Source: Streptomyces sp. f51 (GTDB lineage Bacteria > Actinomycetota > Actinomycetes > Streptomycetales > Streptomycetaceae). Taken from it: a stretch of 64,000 bases of DNA. The stretch is taken from assembly GCF_037940415.1 (NCBI RefSeq), contig NZ_CP149798.1, forward strand, positions 3,282,501-3,346,500. The letters run 5' to 3'. The position numbers were made by a program, and so were the translations under genes. Under the pieces are notes generated by a model. The model was not told where the DNA came from. It made no database searches and worked only from the letters and a program-made list of their open reading frames with translations. Below are positions 8,329 to 18,900 of the stretch, in pieces (position 1 is the stretch's first letter; each line of letters starts with the position of its first letter).

Positions 8329-8916
8329 ATGAACCACGCACAGCTGACCGCCCTGGGCCGTGCTCTGCGGCTGCTCGGGGAGCACGGCGACGCCCTGAAC
8401 GCCGACACCCCCGACGCCAGGCTGCACGAGGTCAAGGCCGACCTGAAGCGGGCCCTGGACCTGCTCGACGAGACGGTGACGACGGCCAAGCCGACCACCC
8501 GCTGCGCCGAGCACCCGAACGGCCCGGTGGACGAGAGCGCCCCCGACCGCTGTCTGCTCTGCGAGACCCGCCGCCGCACCGCCCGCCGCACCGAGGTCCA
8601 CGACTCGTACGCGCACGGCCGGGCGCCCGCCCCCGACGAGCTGCCCGACCGCACGATGTCCCGCTACGGAGTCCGCGGCGACCGTCCCCAGCCCCAGCAG
8701 CGCTGGCTCCCCGAGGTCTGGAACGGCCAGACGTGGCTCCTGTGCGGCACTCCCCGCCGCGACCGCCAGGAGGCCGAGCGCTACCTGGCCGCCGAACGCC
8801 GGGCCCCCCGCCCCGGCATGGCGTACCGCCTCGTCCACGAATTCACTGACTACGAGGTGCTGCGTATCTGGGGCACGCCGGTGAAGGTCGACATCGAGCC
8901 GATGGGCAACCTGTAG
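8329..8916 (+). CDS. Conserved hypothetical protein with Cys/His cluster
   Basis: A 195-residue soluble protein. It has a helical N-terminal part (QLTALGRALRLLGEHGDALN, VKADLKRALDLLDETV) and then a probable zinc site, RCAEHPNG followed by DRCLLCETRRR (C-x2-H and C-x2-C). The C-terminal half (RWLPEVWNGQTWLLCGTPR, MAYRLVHEFTDYEVLRIWG) is beta-rich and of no family I can name. ATG at 8329 follows a purine-rich GGGGG. It stands alone between the PTS gene and a convergent small gene. Confidence 0.72.
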   Translation: MNHAQLTALGRALRLLGEHGDALNADTPDARLHEVKADLKRALDLLDETVTTAKPTTRCAEHPNGPVDESAPDRCLLCETRRRTARRTEVHDSYAHGRAPAPDELPDRTMSRYGVRGDRPQPQQRWLPEVWNGQTWLLCGTPRRDRQEAERYLAAERRAPRPGMAYRLVHEFTDYEVLRIWGTPVKVDIEPMGNL

Positions 8917-8946
8917 GCGGGCGGTCCCGACGGCCCCCGAAGGGCG

Positions 8947-9159
8947 TCATGGCAGGCGCCCCTCCGCGTTGATCCTTCGCACCCGGGCCCGCAGCACCTC
9001 CCCCGGCGGCGCCTCCCCGAGGGCCTCGGGCGGACAGTCCCACTCGATTCCCCCGCCCGGCGGCCGCAGTTGTACGAGGCCGCCCTCGCGCCCCATCACC
9101 TGGCCGAGCCGCCCGTCCCGCACGTCGATCGCGTACTCCTCGCCCGACGTCATCTCCAT
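8947..9159 (-). CDS. Small conserved protein beside the Scr1/DUF397 pair
   Basis: A 70-residue protein (MEMTSGEEYAIDVRDGRLG at the N-terminus) of alternating beta-strand character with the end RARVRRINAEGRLP; no named domain is recognised. The ATG at 9159 has GGAGGG nine bases upstream. It is divergent from the XRE-type regulator at 9275, with 115 bp between them. Small proteins of this type often accompany Scr1/DUF397 pairs in Streptomyces; the role is unknown. Confidence 0.65.
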   Translation of the reverse strand: MEMTSGEEYAIDVRDGRLGQVMGREGGLVQLRPPGGGIEWDCPPEALGEAPPGEVLRARVRRINAEGRLP

Positions 9160-9274
9160 CCCACCGATCCCTCCACGCTGAGTATTCCTGTTCACCACCC
9201 AGAGTGATCGGCAGATCCGTAGCCTGGCCAGAGTCGGCGGTCCAACAACCCCATCTGTTCGACAGGGAGGCGCC

Positions 9275-10114
9275 ATGCCCGGCCCCAAGGACCTCGACCC
9301 GTCCGCCTCCCCGCGCGCGATGATCGGCGCCGAGCTGCGGCACGCCCGCGAGAACGCCGGCCTGAGCCAGTCCGAGCTGGGCGAACCCCTCTTCGTCAGC
9401 GGTTCGTTCATCGGCCAGCTGGAGTCGGGCACACGGCGCCTCCAGCTCGAATACGCCGTCCAGATAGACGAGATCCTCGGGACGAAGGGCTTCTTCGAAC
9501 GCAATTGCCGGGCCCTGGCCAGGTCGAAGTACCCGGACCACTTCGTGGAGGCAGCGGAGGCGGAGGCCTTGGCGGCGGCGATCAGGGAGTATGCGCCGGT
9601 GCTCGTCCCCGGCCTGTTGCAGACGCGAGGGTACGCCCGGGCAATGTTCCGACGGGGCCGCCCGACGGAAACAGCGCAGGTCATCGACGAGTTGGTCGAG
9701 GCCCGGCTGGAGCGTGCGCATCTGCTCGACGATCCAACAAGGCCGTTGTTGTGGACGGTCCTTGACGAGGCCGTGCTGCGCCGAAGGGTCGGAACATGGC
9801 AGGTCATGGCCGAGGCCCTGGGTCACATCGCCGCTCTCGCGGATGAGCACCGGGTCATCGTGCAGGTCCTGCCGTTCGCGGCGGGAGCCCACATGGCCAT
9901 GGAAGGCTCCCTCAAGCTGATGACCTTCGACGGCGCTGCGCCTCTCGCCTACCTGCAAGGCCTGGGGACAGGCCGGTTGGAGGACGACCCCGCCGTCGTC
10001 GCCCAGCACGACCTGACCTTCCATCTCCTCGCGGCCGACGCACTCCCACCGCACGAATCACTGGCTCTGATCCGCTCGGTGGCAGAGGATTACGCACATG
10101 AGCGACAGCCCTGA
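9275..10114 (+). CDS. Scr1/DUF5753 family helix-turn-helix regulator
   Basis: A 279-residue protein. Residues about 15-70 are an XRE-type helix-turn-helix (IGAELRHARENAGLSQSELG, SGSFIGQLESGTRR). Residues about 95-270 are a DUF5753 sensor domain (YAPVLVPGLLQTRGYARAMF, VIVQVLPFAAGAHMAMEGS). This is the family of the Scr1/WhiJ-like regulators that are abundant in Streptomyces and usually paired with a DUF397 partner, as here. GGGAGG lies 6-11 bases before the ATG. The DUF397 gene begins 17 bp before this stop, so the two are translationally linked. Confidence 0.9.
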   Translation: MPGPKDLDPSASPRAMIGAELRHARENAGLSQSELGEPLFVSGSFIGQLESGTRRLQLEYAVQIDEILGTKGFFERNCRALARSKYPDHFVEAAEAEALAAAIREYAPVLVPGLLQTRGYARAMFRRGRPTETAQVIDELVEARLERAHLLDDPTRPLLWTVLDEAVLRRRVGTWQVMAEALGHIAALADEHRVIVQVLPFAAGAHMAMEGSLKLMTFDGAAPLAYLQGLGTGRLEDDPAVVAQHDLTFHLLAADALPPHESLALIRSVAEDYAHERQP

Positions 10115-10307
10115 GTACGCCCTGCGCAAGGCCACTTGGCACAAGTCCAGCTACAGCGGAGCAAGCGGCGGCGACTGCCTGGAAGTCGCCCCTGCCGAAG
10201 GCCACCCCGCCCTCGTCCCTGTACGGGATTCCAAGAACCCCGGGACCGTGATCGGATTCGGCGCCGCCGCCTGGAGCACCTTCGTCGGCCACGTCGGCGC
10301 CCGCTGA
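10098..10307 (+). CDS. DUF397 domain protein
   Basis: A 69-residue protein with the family signature WHKSSYSGASGGDCLEVAP, then VRDSKNPGTVIGF and the C-terminal AWSTFVGHV. DUF397 proteins are partners of Scr1-type regulators, with suspected roles in development or toxin-antitoxin-like control (family knowledge, not shown here). It overlaps the end of the regulator gene by 17 bp and is followed by a terminator hairpin. Confidence 0.9.
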   Translation: MSDSPEYALRKATWHKSSYSGASGGDCLEVAPAEGHPALVPVRDSKNPGTVIGFGAAAWSTFVGHVGAR

Positions 10308-10312
10308 CACAA

Positions 10313-10348
10313 AGGGACGGCGCCCGCGTCGCGGCGGGCGCCGTCCCT
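10313..10348 (+). terminator. Terminator after the DUF397 gene
   Basis: A 15-bp perfect stem, AGGGACGGCGCCCGC (10313-10327) with its complement at 10334-10348, and a 6-base loop. It lies in the short gap between convergent genes, so it may serve both strands. Confidence 0.7.
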
Positions 10349-10381
10349 CCCCCGTTCCCCCCGGTTCACCGGGAAGCCGTG

Positions 10382-11503
10382 TCAGCTGAGCGTGCCCAGC
10401 GCCGCCGCGTCGTAGGGGGCCAGCTCGTCGAAGCGGCCGGCCAGGACCTTCGCGGCCCACTCCGGGTCCTGGAGCAGCGCGCGGCCGACGGCGACGAGGT
10501 CGAACTCGTCCCGCTCCATGCGGTCGAGGAGGTCGTCGATGCCCTTGACCGGGGAGCCCTCGCCGACGAACGCCTTGATGAAGTCGCCGTCCAGGCCGAC
10601 CGAGCCGACGGTGATGGTCGGCTTGCCCGTCAGCTTCTTCGTCCAGCCGGCGAGGTTCAGGTCGGAGCCGTCGAACTCGGGCACCCAGTAGCGGCGCGTG
10701 GAGGCGTGGAAGGAGTCCACTCCGGCGGCGGCGAGCGGGGCGAGGATCGCCTCCAGCTCTTCCGGGGTCTCCGCGAGCCGGGCGTCGTAGGCCTGCTGCT
10801 TCCACTGCGAGTAGCGGAAGATGACCGGGAACTCGGGCGAGACGGCCGCCCGCACCGCGGCGACGATCTCCGCCGAGAACTTCGTACGGGCCACCGGGTC
10901 GCCGCCGTAGGCGTCCTCGCGCCGGTTGGTGCCGGCCCAGTGGAACTGGTCGAGCAGGTAGCCGTGGGCGCCGTGCAGCTCGACCCCGTCGAAGCCGATG
11001 CGCTCGGCGTCGGCGGCGGCCTTGGCGAACGCCTCGATGACGTCGTCGAGGTCCTGCTGGGTCATGGACTTGCCGGTGACCTGGGCGCCGTCCTTGTAGA
11101 GGCCGGAGGGGCCGACGGGCGGGGCGTCCGCGATGGGCGGCTCGCCCGCCTTGCGGACCATGCCTATGTGCCACAGCTGCGGGACGATCGTGCCGCCCGC
11201 CGTGTGCACGGCGTCGGCGACCTTCGCCCAGCTGGCGAGCTGGTCCTCTCCGTGGAAGCGCGGCACGTCGTCGCTCTGGCCGGCCGAGTCGTGGCCGACG
11301 TACGTGCCCTCGGTCACGATGAGACCGACACCCGCGGCGGCGCGGCGGGAGTAGTAGCCGACCACGTTCTCCCCCGGGACACCGCCCGGCGAGAACATCC
11401 GGGTCATCGGGGCCATGGCGATCCGGTTCGGGACGGTCAGGCCGTTGATGGAGACGGGACGGGACAGGATCTCGGCGGCGCGGGACGCGGCGTCAGCGGT
11501 CAC
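10382..11503 (-). CDS. Old Yellow Enzyme family NADH:flavin oxidoreductase (alkene reductase)
   Basis: A 373-residue TIM-barrel flavoenzyme. Visible signatures are NGLTVPNRIAMAPMTRMF at the first strand, PQLWHIGMV, the substrate-binding His pair in ELHGAHGYLLDQFHW, and the FMN phosphate-binding end VAVGRALLQDPEWAAKV. OYE enzymes reduce activated C=C bonds with NAD(P)H; many are induced by electrophiles. GTG at 11503 is the first start in frame; GAGGAGC precedes it. It is a single-gene unit with a perfect palindrome, TGCACGTGCA, about 73 bp upstream that could be an operator. Confidence 0.92.
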   Translation of the reverse strand: MTADAASRAAEILSRPVSINGLTVPNRIAMAPMTRMFSPGGVPGENVVGYYSRRAAAGVGLIVTEGTYVGHDSAGQSDDVPRFHGEDQLASWAKVADAVHTAGGTIVPQLWHIGMVRKAGEPPIADAPPVGPSGLYKDGAQVTGKSMTQQDLDDVIEAFAKAAADAERIGFDGVELHGAHGYLLDQFHWAGTNRREDAYGGDPVARTKFSAEIVAAVRAAVSPEFPVIFRYSQWKQQAYDARLAETPEELEAILAPLAAAGVDSFHASTRRYWVPEFDGSDLNLAGWTKKLTGKPTITVGSVGLDGDFIKAFVGEGSPVKGIDDLLDRMERDEFDLVAVGRALLQDPEWAAKVLAGRFDELAPYDAAALGTLS

Positions 11504-11575
11504 GTGGGGGCTCCTCGAAGAGGTGGTCGGTATGACGTCGAGCGGTCTGCGAGGCAGGAGATTCCGTACGGTATG

Positions 11576-11585
11576 TGCACGTGCA
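11576..11585. promoter_or_regulatory. Palindrome upstream of the Old Yellow Enzyme gene
   Basis: TGCACGTGCA is a perfect 10-bp dyad in the 286-bp gap between groEL2's terminator and the OYE start; ATG/TCG flank it. The position suits a repressor site for the leftward gene, but no regulator is identified. Confidence 0.3.
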
Positions 11586-11718
11586 TCGACTGCTCGTCAG
11601 CGTCAACCGACGTACCGGGCGCGGCATTCCGCGGTGCCCGCGCGGGCCGCTGTGATCCGGGCCACGCCCAGCCCCCGGCGTACTCGCGTCCGCCGCCGGA
11701 GCCGGGCCGGGGAACGCC

Positions 11719-11758
11719 CGAGGGCGGCACCCTCCCCTGGGGGAAGGTGCCGCCCTCG
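11719..11758 (-). terminator. Terminator of groEL2
   Basis: A long hairpin just after the groEL2 stop: CGAGGGCGGCACC (11719-11731) pairs with GGTGCCGCCCTCG (11746-11758), and the inner CTCCCC/GGGGA extends the stem to a tiny loop. Confidence 0.75.
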
Positions 11759-11789
11759 GAACGTCAGGACGGTGATCGACCGGGGTCGA

Positions 11790-13921
<2,132 letters not shown>

Positions 13922-14284
13922 GCCTAACTCCCCTATTACTGGCCCTTGCACAGATCCGCACTTCGCGGATCCGGGTCAGACCTCACCCCCCAAACGGTTG
14001 GGGGTGTGCGCCGGAACGCGTCGACCGCGGCTGAATGTATCTGTCCAACTGCCCTCTGCAACAGGTCAGTCGGACGAGAATTCTGGGCATGGCCGATCAA
14101 TGATTTGCGGAGATTACGCGAGGATCCGGGGCAAGTCGGGCCCCACAAATGCCATAAAATGCCCAAAAAGGCGAGCCACTTTGGCTACTTCTTGTCGGCG
14201 CTCGAACAGCAACTCATATGCGTCCGGCATGAAACCAACATCGAAAGCGAACGGGCTTCCCCAACTCTAGCGCGTTCAACCCTA
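13922..14284 (-). other. ORF-free upstream region of the cold-shock gene
   Basis: About 360 bp with lower GC than the surroundings and no credible gene on either strand. On the minus strand it should contain the cold-shock promoter and a long leader; such leaders often act as RNA thermosensors in csp genes. A TTGAAC hexamer occurs on the minus strand at about 14275. No riboswitch class was recognised. Confidence 0.4.
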
Positions 14285-14327
14285 CAGAATTGCCCCCTCC
14301 GCTTGTCTCGCGGAGGGGGCAATTCTG
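14285..14327 (-). terminator. Terminator of the threonine-synthase-like / sulfur carrier operon
   Basis: A 17-bp perfect stem, CAGAATTGCCCCCTCCG (14285-14301) with its complement at 14311-14327, and a 9-base loop. It is downstream of the sulfur carrier stop on the minus strand. Confidence 0.85.
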
Positions 14328-14363
14328 TGAACGCGATGTGTTCGGCATTACCGAGGGTAACGA

Positions 14364-14639
14364 TCAGCCTCCGGCGACGGCCGGAATGATGGAGACGCCG
14401 GACCCCGCCGGGGTCGCGGTTTCCAGGCCCTGCTCGAAGCGAACGTCGTCGTCGTTGACGTACACGTTGACGAAACGGCGCAGCTTGCCCTGGTCGTCCA
14501 GGACGCGCGCGGCGATGCCCGTGTGGTTCTTCTCCAGGTCGCCGATGACCTCGGCGAGGGTCGCGCCCTCGGCCGACACCTCGGCGGCGCCACCGGTGTA
14601 GGTGCGCAGGATGGTGGGGATGCGGACGTTGACGCTCAT
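14364..14639 (-). CDS. MoaD/ThiS-family sulfur carrier protein (CysO/MetO-like)
   Basis: A 91-residue beta-grasp protein ending in the diglycine AVAGG that is needed for C-terminal thiocarboxylate formation. It resembles mycobacterial CysO (IPTILRTYTGG at the N-terminus, RRFVNVYVNDDDVRF in the middle). Sulfur carriers of this type donate sulfide to a PLP enzyme. Its ATG overlaps the stop of the threonine-synthase-like gene (ATGA, 14636-14639), so the two are made together, and both lie behind a SAM-I riboswitch. That context points to homocysteine/methionine synthesis rather than cysteine or molybdopterin. A terminator follows. Confidence 0.9.
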   Translation of the reverse strand: MSVNVRIPTILRTYTGGAAEVSAEGATLAEVIGDLEKNHTGIAARVLDDQGKLRRFVNVYVNDDDVRFEQGLETATPAGSGVSIIPAVAGG

Positions 14640-15934
14640 GATGCGAGGCCAGCCTCTCGGAAGGAGTCCAGGTTCGGGCGGATGGTCGCGGTCAGCCCGG
14701 TGTCGGAGGCCACCGCGTCCAGGGTCTTGAGGCCGTCGCCGGTGTTCAGCACGACGGTGGTCAGCGTCGGGTCGAGGAGACCGTTCTCGATGAGCTTGCG
14801 GGTGACACCGACGGTCACCCCGCCGGCGGTCTCCGCGAAGATGCCCTCGGTGCGCGCGAGCAGCTTGATCGCGTCCACGATCTGCCCGTCGTTCACGTCC
14901 TCCACCGCGCCGCCGGTGCGCCGCGCGATGTCCAGGACGTACGGTCCGTCCGCCGGGTTGCCGATGGCGAGCGACTTGGCGATGGTGTCCGGCTTCTGCG
15001 GCCGTACGACGTCGTGGCCGGCCTTGTAGGCGACGGAGACCGGGGAGCAGCCCTCGGCCTGGGCGCCGAAGATCTTGTACGGCCTGTCCTCGACCAGCCC
15101 GAGCCTGATCAGCTCCTGGAGTCCCTTGTCGATCTTCGTGAGCTGGGAGCCGGAGGCGATCGGCACGACCAGCTGGTCGGGGAGCCTCCAGCCGAGCTGC
15201 TCGCAGATCTCGTACGCCAGGGTCTTGGAGCCCTCGGCGTAGTACGGCCGCAGGTTGACGTTGACGAAGCCCCAGCCCTCGCCGGCCGGGTCGCCGATCA
15301 GCTCGGAGCAGAAACGGTTCACGTCGTCGTAGTTGCCCTCGATGCCGACGAGCTCGCCGCCGTAGACCGCGGCCATGACGACCTTGCCCTGCTCCAGGTC
15401 GTGCGGGATGAACACGCAGGAACGGAAGCCGGCGCGGGCCGCCGCGGCGCCCACCGCTCCGGCGAGGTTGCCGGTGGAGGAGCAGGAGAGGGTGGTGAAG
15501 CCGAAGGCGCGGGCCGCTTCGAGGGCCTGGGCGACCACGCGGTCCTTGAAGGAGTGCGTCGGGTTGCCCGAGTCGTCCTTGACGAAGAGCTTTCCGGCGT
15601 CGACACCCAGCTCACGGGCCAGGTTGTCGGCCTGGACGAGCTTGGTCCAGCCCGGGTTGATGTTCGGCTTGTCCGCCACGTCCGCGGGGACGGGCAGCAG
15701 CGGCGCGTAGCGCCAGATGTTCGCGGGTCCCGCTTCGATCCGCTTGCGGAGTTCCTCGGTGTCGTACGCCGAGAAGTCGTAGGCGATCTCGAGCGGGCCG
15801 AAACACTCCTCGCAGGCGAAGACCGGGCCGAGCGGGACGCGGTGTCCGCACTCGCGGCAGGAAAGCGCCGCGGCCGGGCCGAGATCCACCGAGTCGGCGG
15901 AGTTCGTGGTGCTTGCAACTGTCTGCGCAGCCAT
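14636..15934 (-). CDS. thrC: Threonine synthase family PLP enzyme, possible homocysteine synthase (MetM-like)
   Basis: A 432-residue fold-type II PLP enzyme. An N-terminal zinc-ribbon (CRECGHRVP and CEECFG, residues about 26-48) is followed by the PLP-lysine motif GNPTHSFKDR and the phosphate-loop SSTGNLAGAV. Family members act on O-phosphohomoserine. The usual call is threonine synthase. The SAM-I riboswitch and the coupled sulfur carrier instead suggest replacement of phosphate by sulfide from a carrier thiocarboxylate, giving homocysteine. I recall, unverified, a Streptomyces pathway of this kind with proteins named MetM and MetO. ATG at 15934 starts MAAQTVAST; a further upstream start would lie inside the riboswitch. 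Confidence 0.9.
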   Translation of the reverse strand: MAAQTVASTTNSADSVDLGPAAALSCRECGHRVPLGPVFACEECFGPLEIAYDFSAYDTEELRKRIEAGPANIWRYAPLLPVPADVADKPNINPGWTKLVQADNLARELGVDAGKLFVKDDSGNPTHSFKDRVVAQALEAARAFGFTTLSCSSTGNLAGAVGAAAARAGFRSCVFIPHDLEQGKVVMAAVYGGELVGIEGNYDDVNRFCSELIGDPAGEGWGFVNVNLRPYYAEGSKTLAYEICEQLGWRLPDQLVVPIASGSQLTKIDKGLQELIRLGLVEDRPYKIFGAQAEGCSPVSVAYKAGHDVVRPQKPDTIAKSLAIGNPADGPYVLDIARRTGGAVEDVNDGQIVDAIKLLARTEGIFAETAGGVTVGVTRKLIENGLLDPTLTTVVLNTGDGLKTLDAVASDTGLTATIRPNLDSFREAGLAS

Positions 15935-15953
15935 GGAGGCGAGGCCCTTTCTC

Positions 15954-16106
15954 CTCATCTTCCTCACGGCGCACTTCGCCGTGAGACGGATTTGGCACCT
16001 TCCCGAGCCGGGAGCCTCGCGACGCGATCGACATCGATCGGTACGAGACCGGCTGGAGGGTTGCCGGGGCTTCATCGGGCCGTATCCCTCTGCCCCTCTG
16101 GATGAG
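15954..16106 (-). promoter_or_regulatory. SAM-I (S-box) riboswitch
   Basis: Read on the minus strand, P1 strands CTCATC (16106-16101) and GATGAG (15959-15954) close the element. Inside are the conserved core segments GCAGAGGGATACGGCCCGAT, GAAGCCCCGGCAACCC and GGAAGGTGCCAAATCCGTC, with a P4 hairpin CTCACGGCG...CGCCGTGAG. All are in the order of the SAM-I aptamer. The 3' P1 strand runs into GAGGAGAAAGGG some 20 bases before the thrC-like ATG, so control of translation initiation by ligand-dependent P1 pairing is plausible. SAM binding would shut the operon off, tying it to methionine supply. Confidence 0.9.
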
Positions 16107-16312
16107 CGGTATTTGATTGTTGAACTGTTGAACGCGATACGCGCCGACGATCCAGGACATGCGATGGTCATGCGCGTTGTTCAAGACTGTAACCGAAGGC
16201 CAGGACAGTTGAGATAGTCGTCCGAACCGCGAGACGAGCCAATCGATCTGCCGCTGGCCGCAGCGGGCACGCCGATGAGAGCGTGTGATCAGACAGTGAG
16301 GAGCCGCAGACG
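16107..16312. other. Divergent promoter region between the SAM riboswitch and gpgS
   Basis: About 200 bp carrying the promoter of the riboswitch operon (minus strand) and that of gpgS (plus strand). It is AT-richer near 16110-16200. No operator was recognised; the gpgS ribosome site GAGGAG lies at 16299-16304. Confidence 0.35.
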
Positions 16313-17257
16313 GTGCTGAGAGAAGTCGAGAGCTGGCTGAGCACACGCTCCTGGTCCGTGACCGACCGCCCGCTCCACAAGCTCATGGCAGCCAAACGCA
16401 TCACCGGCTCGACCGTCAGTGTCGTGCTGCCCGCGCTCAACGAGGAGGAGACGGTCGGCGAGATCGTCTCGATCATCCGCCACGACCTGATGCAGCAGGT
16501 GCCCCTCGTCGACGAGATCGTCGTCGTCGACTCCGGCTCGACGGACCGCACCTCCGCGGTCGCCGCCGCCGCGGGCGCGCGGGTCGTGCACCGCGACGAC
16601 ATCCTCCCGCGGATACCGGCCGTGCCCGGCAAGGGCGAGGTGCTGTGGCGCTCGCTCCTCGTGACGAGCGGGGACATCGTCTGTTTCGTCGACGCGGACC
16701 TCAGGGAGTTCTCGTCCGACTTCGTCTCGGGGATCGTGGGCCCACTGCTCACCGAGCCGGGCGTCGACCTCGTCAAGGCCATGTACGACCGCCCGATGGC
16801 CGGCGGCGGCGGACAGGGCGGCCGGGTCACCGAGCTGATGGCCCGCCCCCTGCTGAACATGCACTGGCCGCAGCTCGCGGGCTTCGTCCAGCCCCTCGGC
16901 GGCGAGTACGCGGCCCGCCGCTCGCTGCTCGAACAGCTCCCCTTCCCCGTCGGCTACGGCGTCGAGCTGGGCATGCTCGTCGACGCCCTGCACCTCGTGG
17001 GCCTCGACGCCCTCGCCCAGGTCGACGTCGGGGTGCGCAAGCACCGCCACCAGGACGGCCAGGCGCTCGGCCGCATGGCCGCCGCGATCTACCGCACCGC
17101 GCAGCTCCGGCTCGCCCGCGGCCATCTGATCCGCCCCTCCCTCACCCAGTTCGAACGCGACCGGGACGGTTTCCGGCCGCGCACCTACTCCGTGGACACC
17201 GAGGAAAGGCCGCCGATGACCGAAATCTCCGAGTACCAGACGCGCAGAGCCGCGTAG
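16313..17257 (+). CDS. gpgS: Glucosyl-3-phosphoglycerate synthase (GT81)
   Basis: A 314-residue GT-A glycosyltransferase that makes glucosyl-3-phosphoglycerate from an NDP-glucose and 3-phosphoglycerate, the first step to glucosylglycerate. It has STVSVVLPALNEEETVGEIV (nucleotide site), the metal-binding DADLREF, and GGEYAARRSLLEQLPFPVGY, all diagnostic of GpgS. The GTG at 16313 has GAGGAG upstream. No phosphatase gene gpgP adjoins it; instead the next gene is a GT20 trehalose-6-phosphate synthase, making this a compatible-solute block with otsB. Confidence 0.93.
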   Translation: MLREVESWLSTRSWSVTDRPLHKLMAAKRITGSTVSVVLPALNEEETVGEIVSIIRHDLMQQVPLVDEIVVVDSGSTDRTSAVAAAAGARVVHRDDILPRIPAVPGKGEVLWRSLLVTSGDIVCFVDADLREFSSDFVSGIVGPLLTEPGVDLVKAMYDRPMAGGGGQGGRVTELMARPLLNMHWPQLAGFVQPLGGEYAARRSLLEQLPFPVGYGVELGMLVDALHLVGLDALAQVDVGVRKHRHQDGQALGRMAAAIYRTAQLRLARGHLIRPSLTQFERDRDGFRPRTYSVDTEERPPMTEISEYQTRRAA

Positions 17258-17335
17258 TCCGGCGCCCGCGGCCGCGCATCGCATACGGCCGAAGGGCGCG
17301 TTTGAGCGTTTCGAGACGGGGCTAGGTTTCGAGGC

Positions 17336-18790
17336 ATGGCTTCAATGCATGGTGCCCACAGGATCCTGGTCGCCTCCAACCGCGGCCCGGTCACCTACGA
17401 GGTACGGGAGGACGGCTCGCTGCACGCCCGGCGCGGCGGCGGCGGACTCGTCTCGGGCCTCTCGGCGATCGGGCCGGACGCGGGCGCCCTGTGGGTCTGC
17501 TCGGCCCTCGGCGACGGCGACCGGGAGGCGGTCGGGCGCGGGGTGGGCGAGGACGGCGTACGGATGCTCGCCATCGACGCGGACACGCACGCCGACGCGT
17601 ACAACGGCATCGCCAACTCCGTGCTGTGGTTCGTCCACCACATGCTGTACCAGACCCCGCTGGAGCCGGTCTTCGACGCGGAGTTCCGGCGCCAGTGGGA
17701 GTCGTACCGCGCCTACAACCGGGCCTTCGCCGAGGCGCTGGCCGAGGACGCGGCCGAGGGCGCGGCCGTGCTGGTCCAGGACTACCACCTGTGCCTGGTG
17801 CCCGGGATGCTCCGCGAGCTGCGCCCCGACCTGCGCATCGGCCACTTCTCCCACACCCCCTGGGCACCCGAGGACTACTTCCGGATGCTCCCGGACGACA
17901 TCCGCGCGGAGCTGATGGCGGGCATGCTCGGCGCCGACCGGGTGGCCTTCCTGACCTGGCGGTGGGCCACGGCGTTCATGCGCTGCGCGGAGCAGACCGA
18001 ACCCGGCCGCTATGCCGCGCGGCCCTCGGGCGGTACCCCCGCGATCGAGCACCTGGACGGCGCCCGGCCGCCCGTGCGCGAGACCCGGGTCGGCGTGCAC
18101 GGCCTCGGGGCGGACGCCGAGTTCCTGCGCGAGCGCTCGCACCGGGCGGACGTCGGGGAACGGATGGCCGCGCTGCGCGAGGAGATCGGCGCGGACCGCA
18201 GGACGATCGTGCGGGTCGACCGGACCGAGCTGTCGAAGAACATCGTCCGGGGGCTGCTGGCGTTCCGGCAGCTGCTCGACGACCACCCCGAGTGGCGCGA
18301 GCGGGTCGTCCACGTGGCCTTCGCCTATCCCTCGCGGCAGGACCTCGCGGTCTACCGGGACTACACGGCCGAGGTGCAGCGGCTCGCCGACGAGATCAAC
18401 TCCGGGTACGGGACGCCCGGCTGGACCCCGGTGGTGCTGCATGTGAAGGACGACTTCGCGCGCTCGCTCGCCGCGTACCGGCTGGCCGACGTCGCCCTGG
18501 TCAACCCGATCAGGGACGGCATGAACCTCGTGGCCAAGGAGGTTCCGGTCGTCTCCGACGAGGGCTGCGCGCTGGTCCTGTCACGGGAGGCCGGGGCGTA
18601 CGAGGAACTGGGCGAGGACGCGATCACCGTGAACCCGTACGACATCACGGGGACGGCACGGGCGCTCCACGAGGCACTCGGCATGCAGCCGGGGGAACGC
18701 GCGGAGCGCACCAAGCGCCTGGCCGCCGCGGCCACCGCGCTCCCCCCGGCCCAGTGGTTCCTGGACCAGCTCCATGCACTGGAGAGCTGA
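17336..18790 (+). CDS. otsA: Trehalose-6-phosphate synthase (GT20, OtsA family)
   Basis: A 484-residue GT-B enzyme. Visible landmarks: ILVASNRGPVTYE and the glycine loop RRGGGGLVSGLS at the N-terminus, VLVQDYHLCLVPGMLRELRP, the donor-site Lys in VDRTELSKNIVRGLLAF, and DGMNLVAKEVPVV in the UDP-glucose site. It differs from E. coli OtsA in the acceptor loop (SHTPW in place of HIPFP) and in VDRTELSKN, so an alternative acceptor is possible, though the actinobacterial branch commonly has these. With otsB at 19305 it gives the two-step trehalose pathway; gpgS upstream suggests joint osmotic-stress use. Confidence 0.88.
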   Translation: MASMHGAHRILVASNRGPVTYEVREDGSLHARRGGGGLVSGLSAIGPDAGALWVCSALGDGDREAVGRGVGEDGVRMLAIDADTHADAYNGIANSVLWFVHHMLYQTPLEPVFDAEFRRQWESYRAYNRAFAEALAEDAAEGAAVLVQDYHLCLVPGMLRELRPDLRIGHFSHTPWAPEDYFRMLPDDIRAELMAGMLGADRVAFLTWRWATAFMRCAEQTEPGRYAARPSGGTPAIEHLDGARPPVRETRVGVHGLGADAEFLRERSHRADVGERMAALREEIGADRRTIVRVDRTELSKNIVRGLLAFRQLLDDHPEWRERVVHVAFAYPSRQDLAVYRDYTAEVQRLADEINSGYGTPGWTPVVLHVKDDFARSLAAYRLADVALVNPIRDGMNLVAKEVPVVSDEGCALVLSREAGAYEELGEDAITVNPYDITGTARALHEALGMQPGERAERTKRLAAAATALPPAQWFLDQLHALES

Positions 18791-18900
18791 GGAGGAGCGG
18801 CGGGCGGCGGTCGCGGGTCCGGCCGGTGGGTGGGTCGGGGACGGGCCGGTGCATCAGCCCGTCGCCGTTGGATGAGGAGTGACTGTCGGTGGCGACGGGC

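Noticed and set aside
11500..11730. 76-codon minus-strand frame upstream of the Old Yellow Enzyme gene
   Set aside because: No ribosome site or domain, and it spans the palindrome and groEL2 terminator region; composition is that of intergenic DNA.
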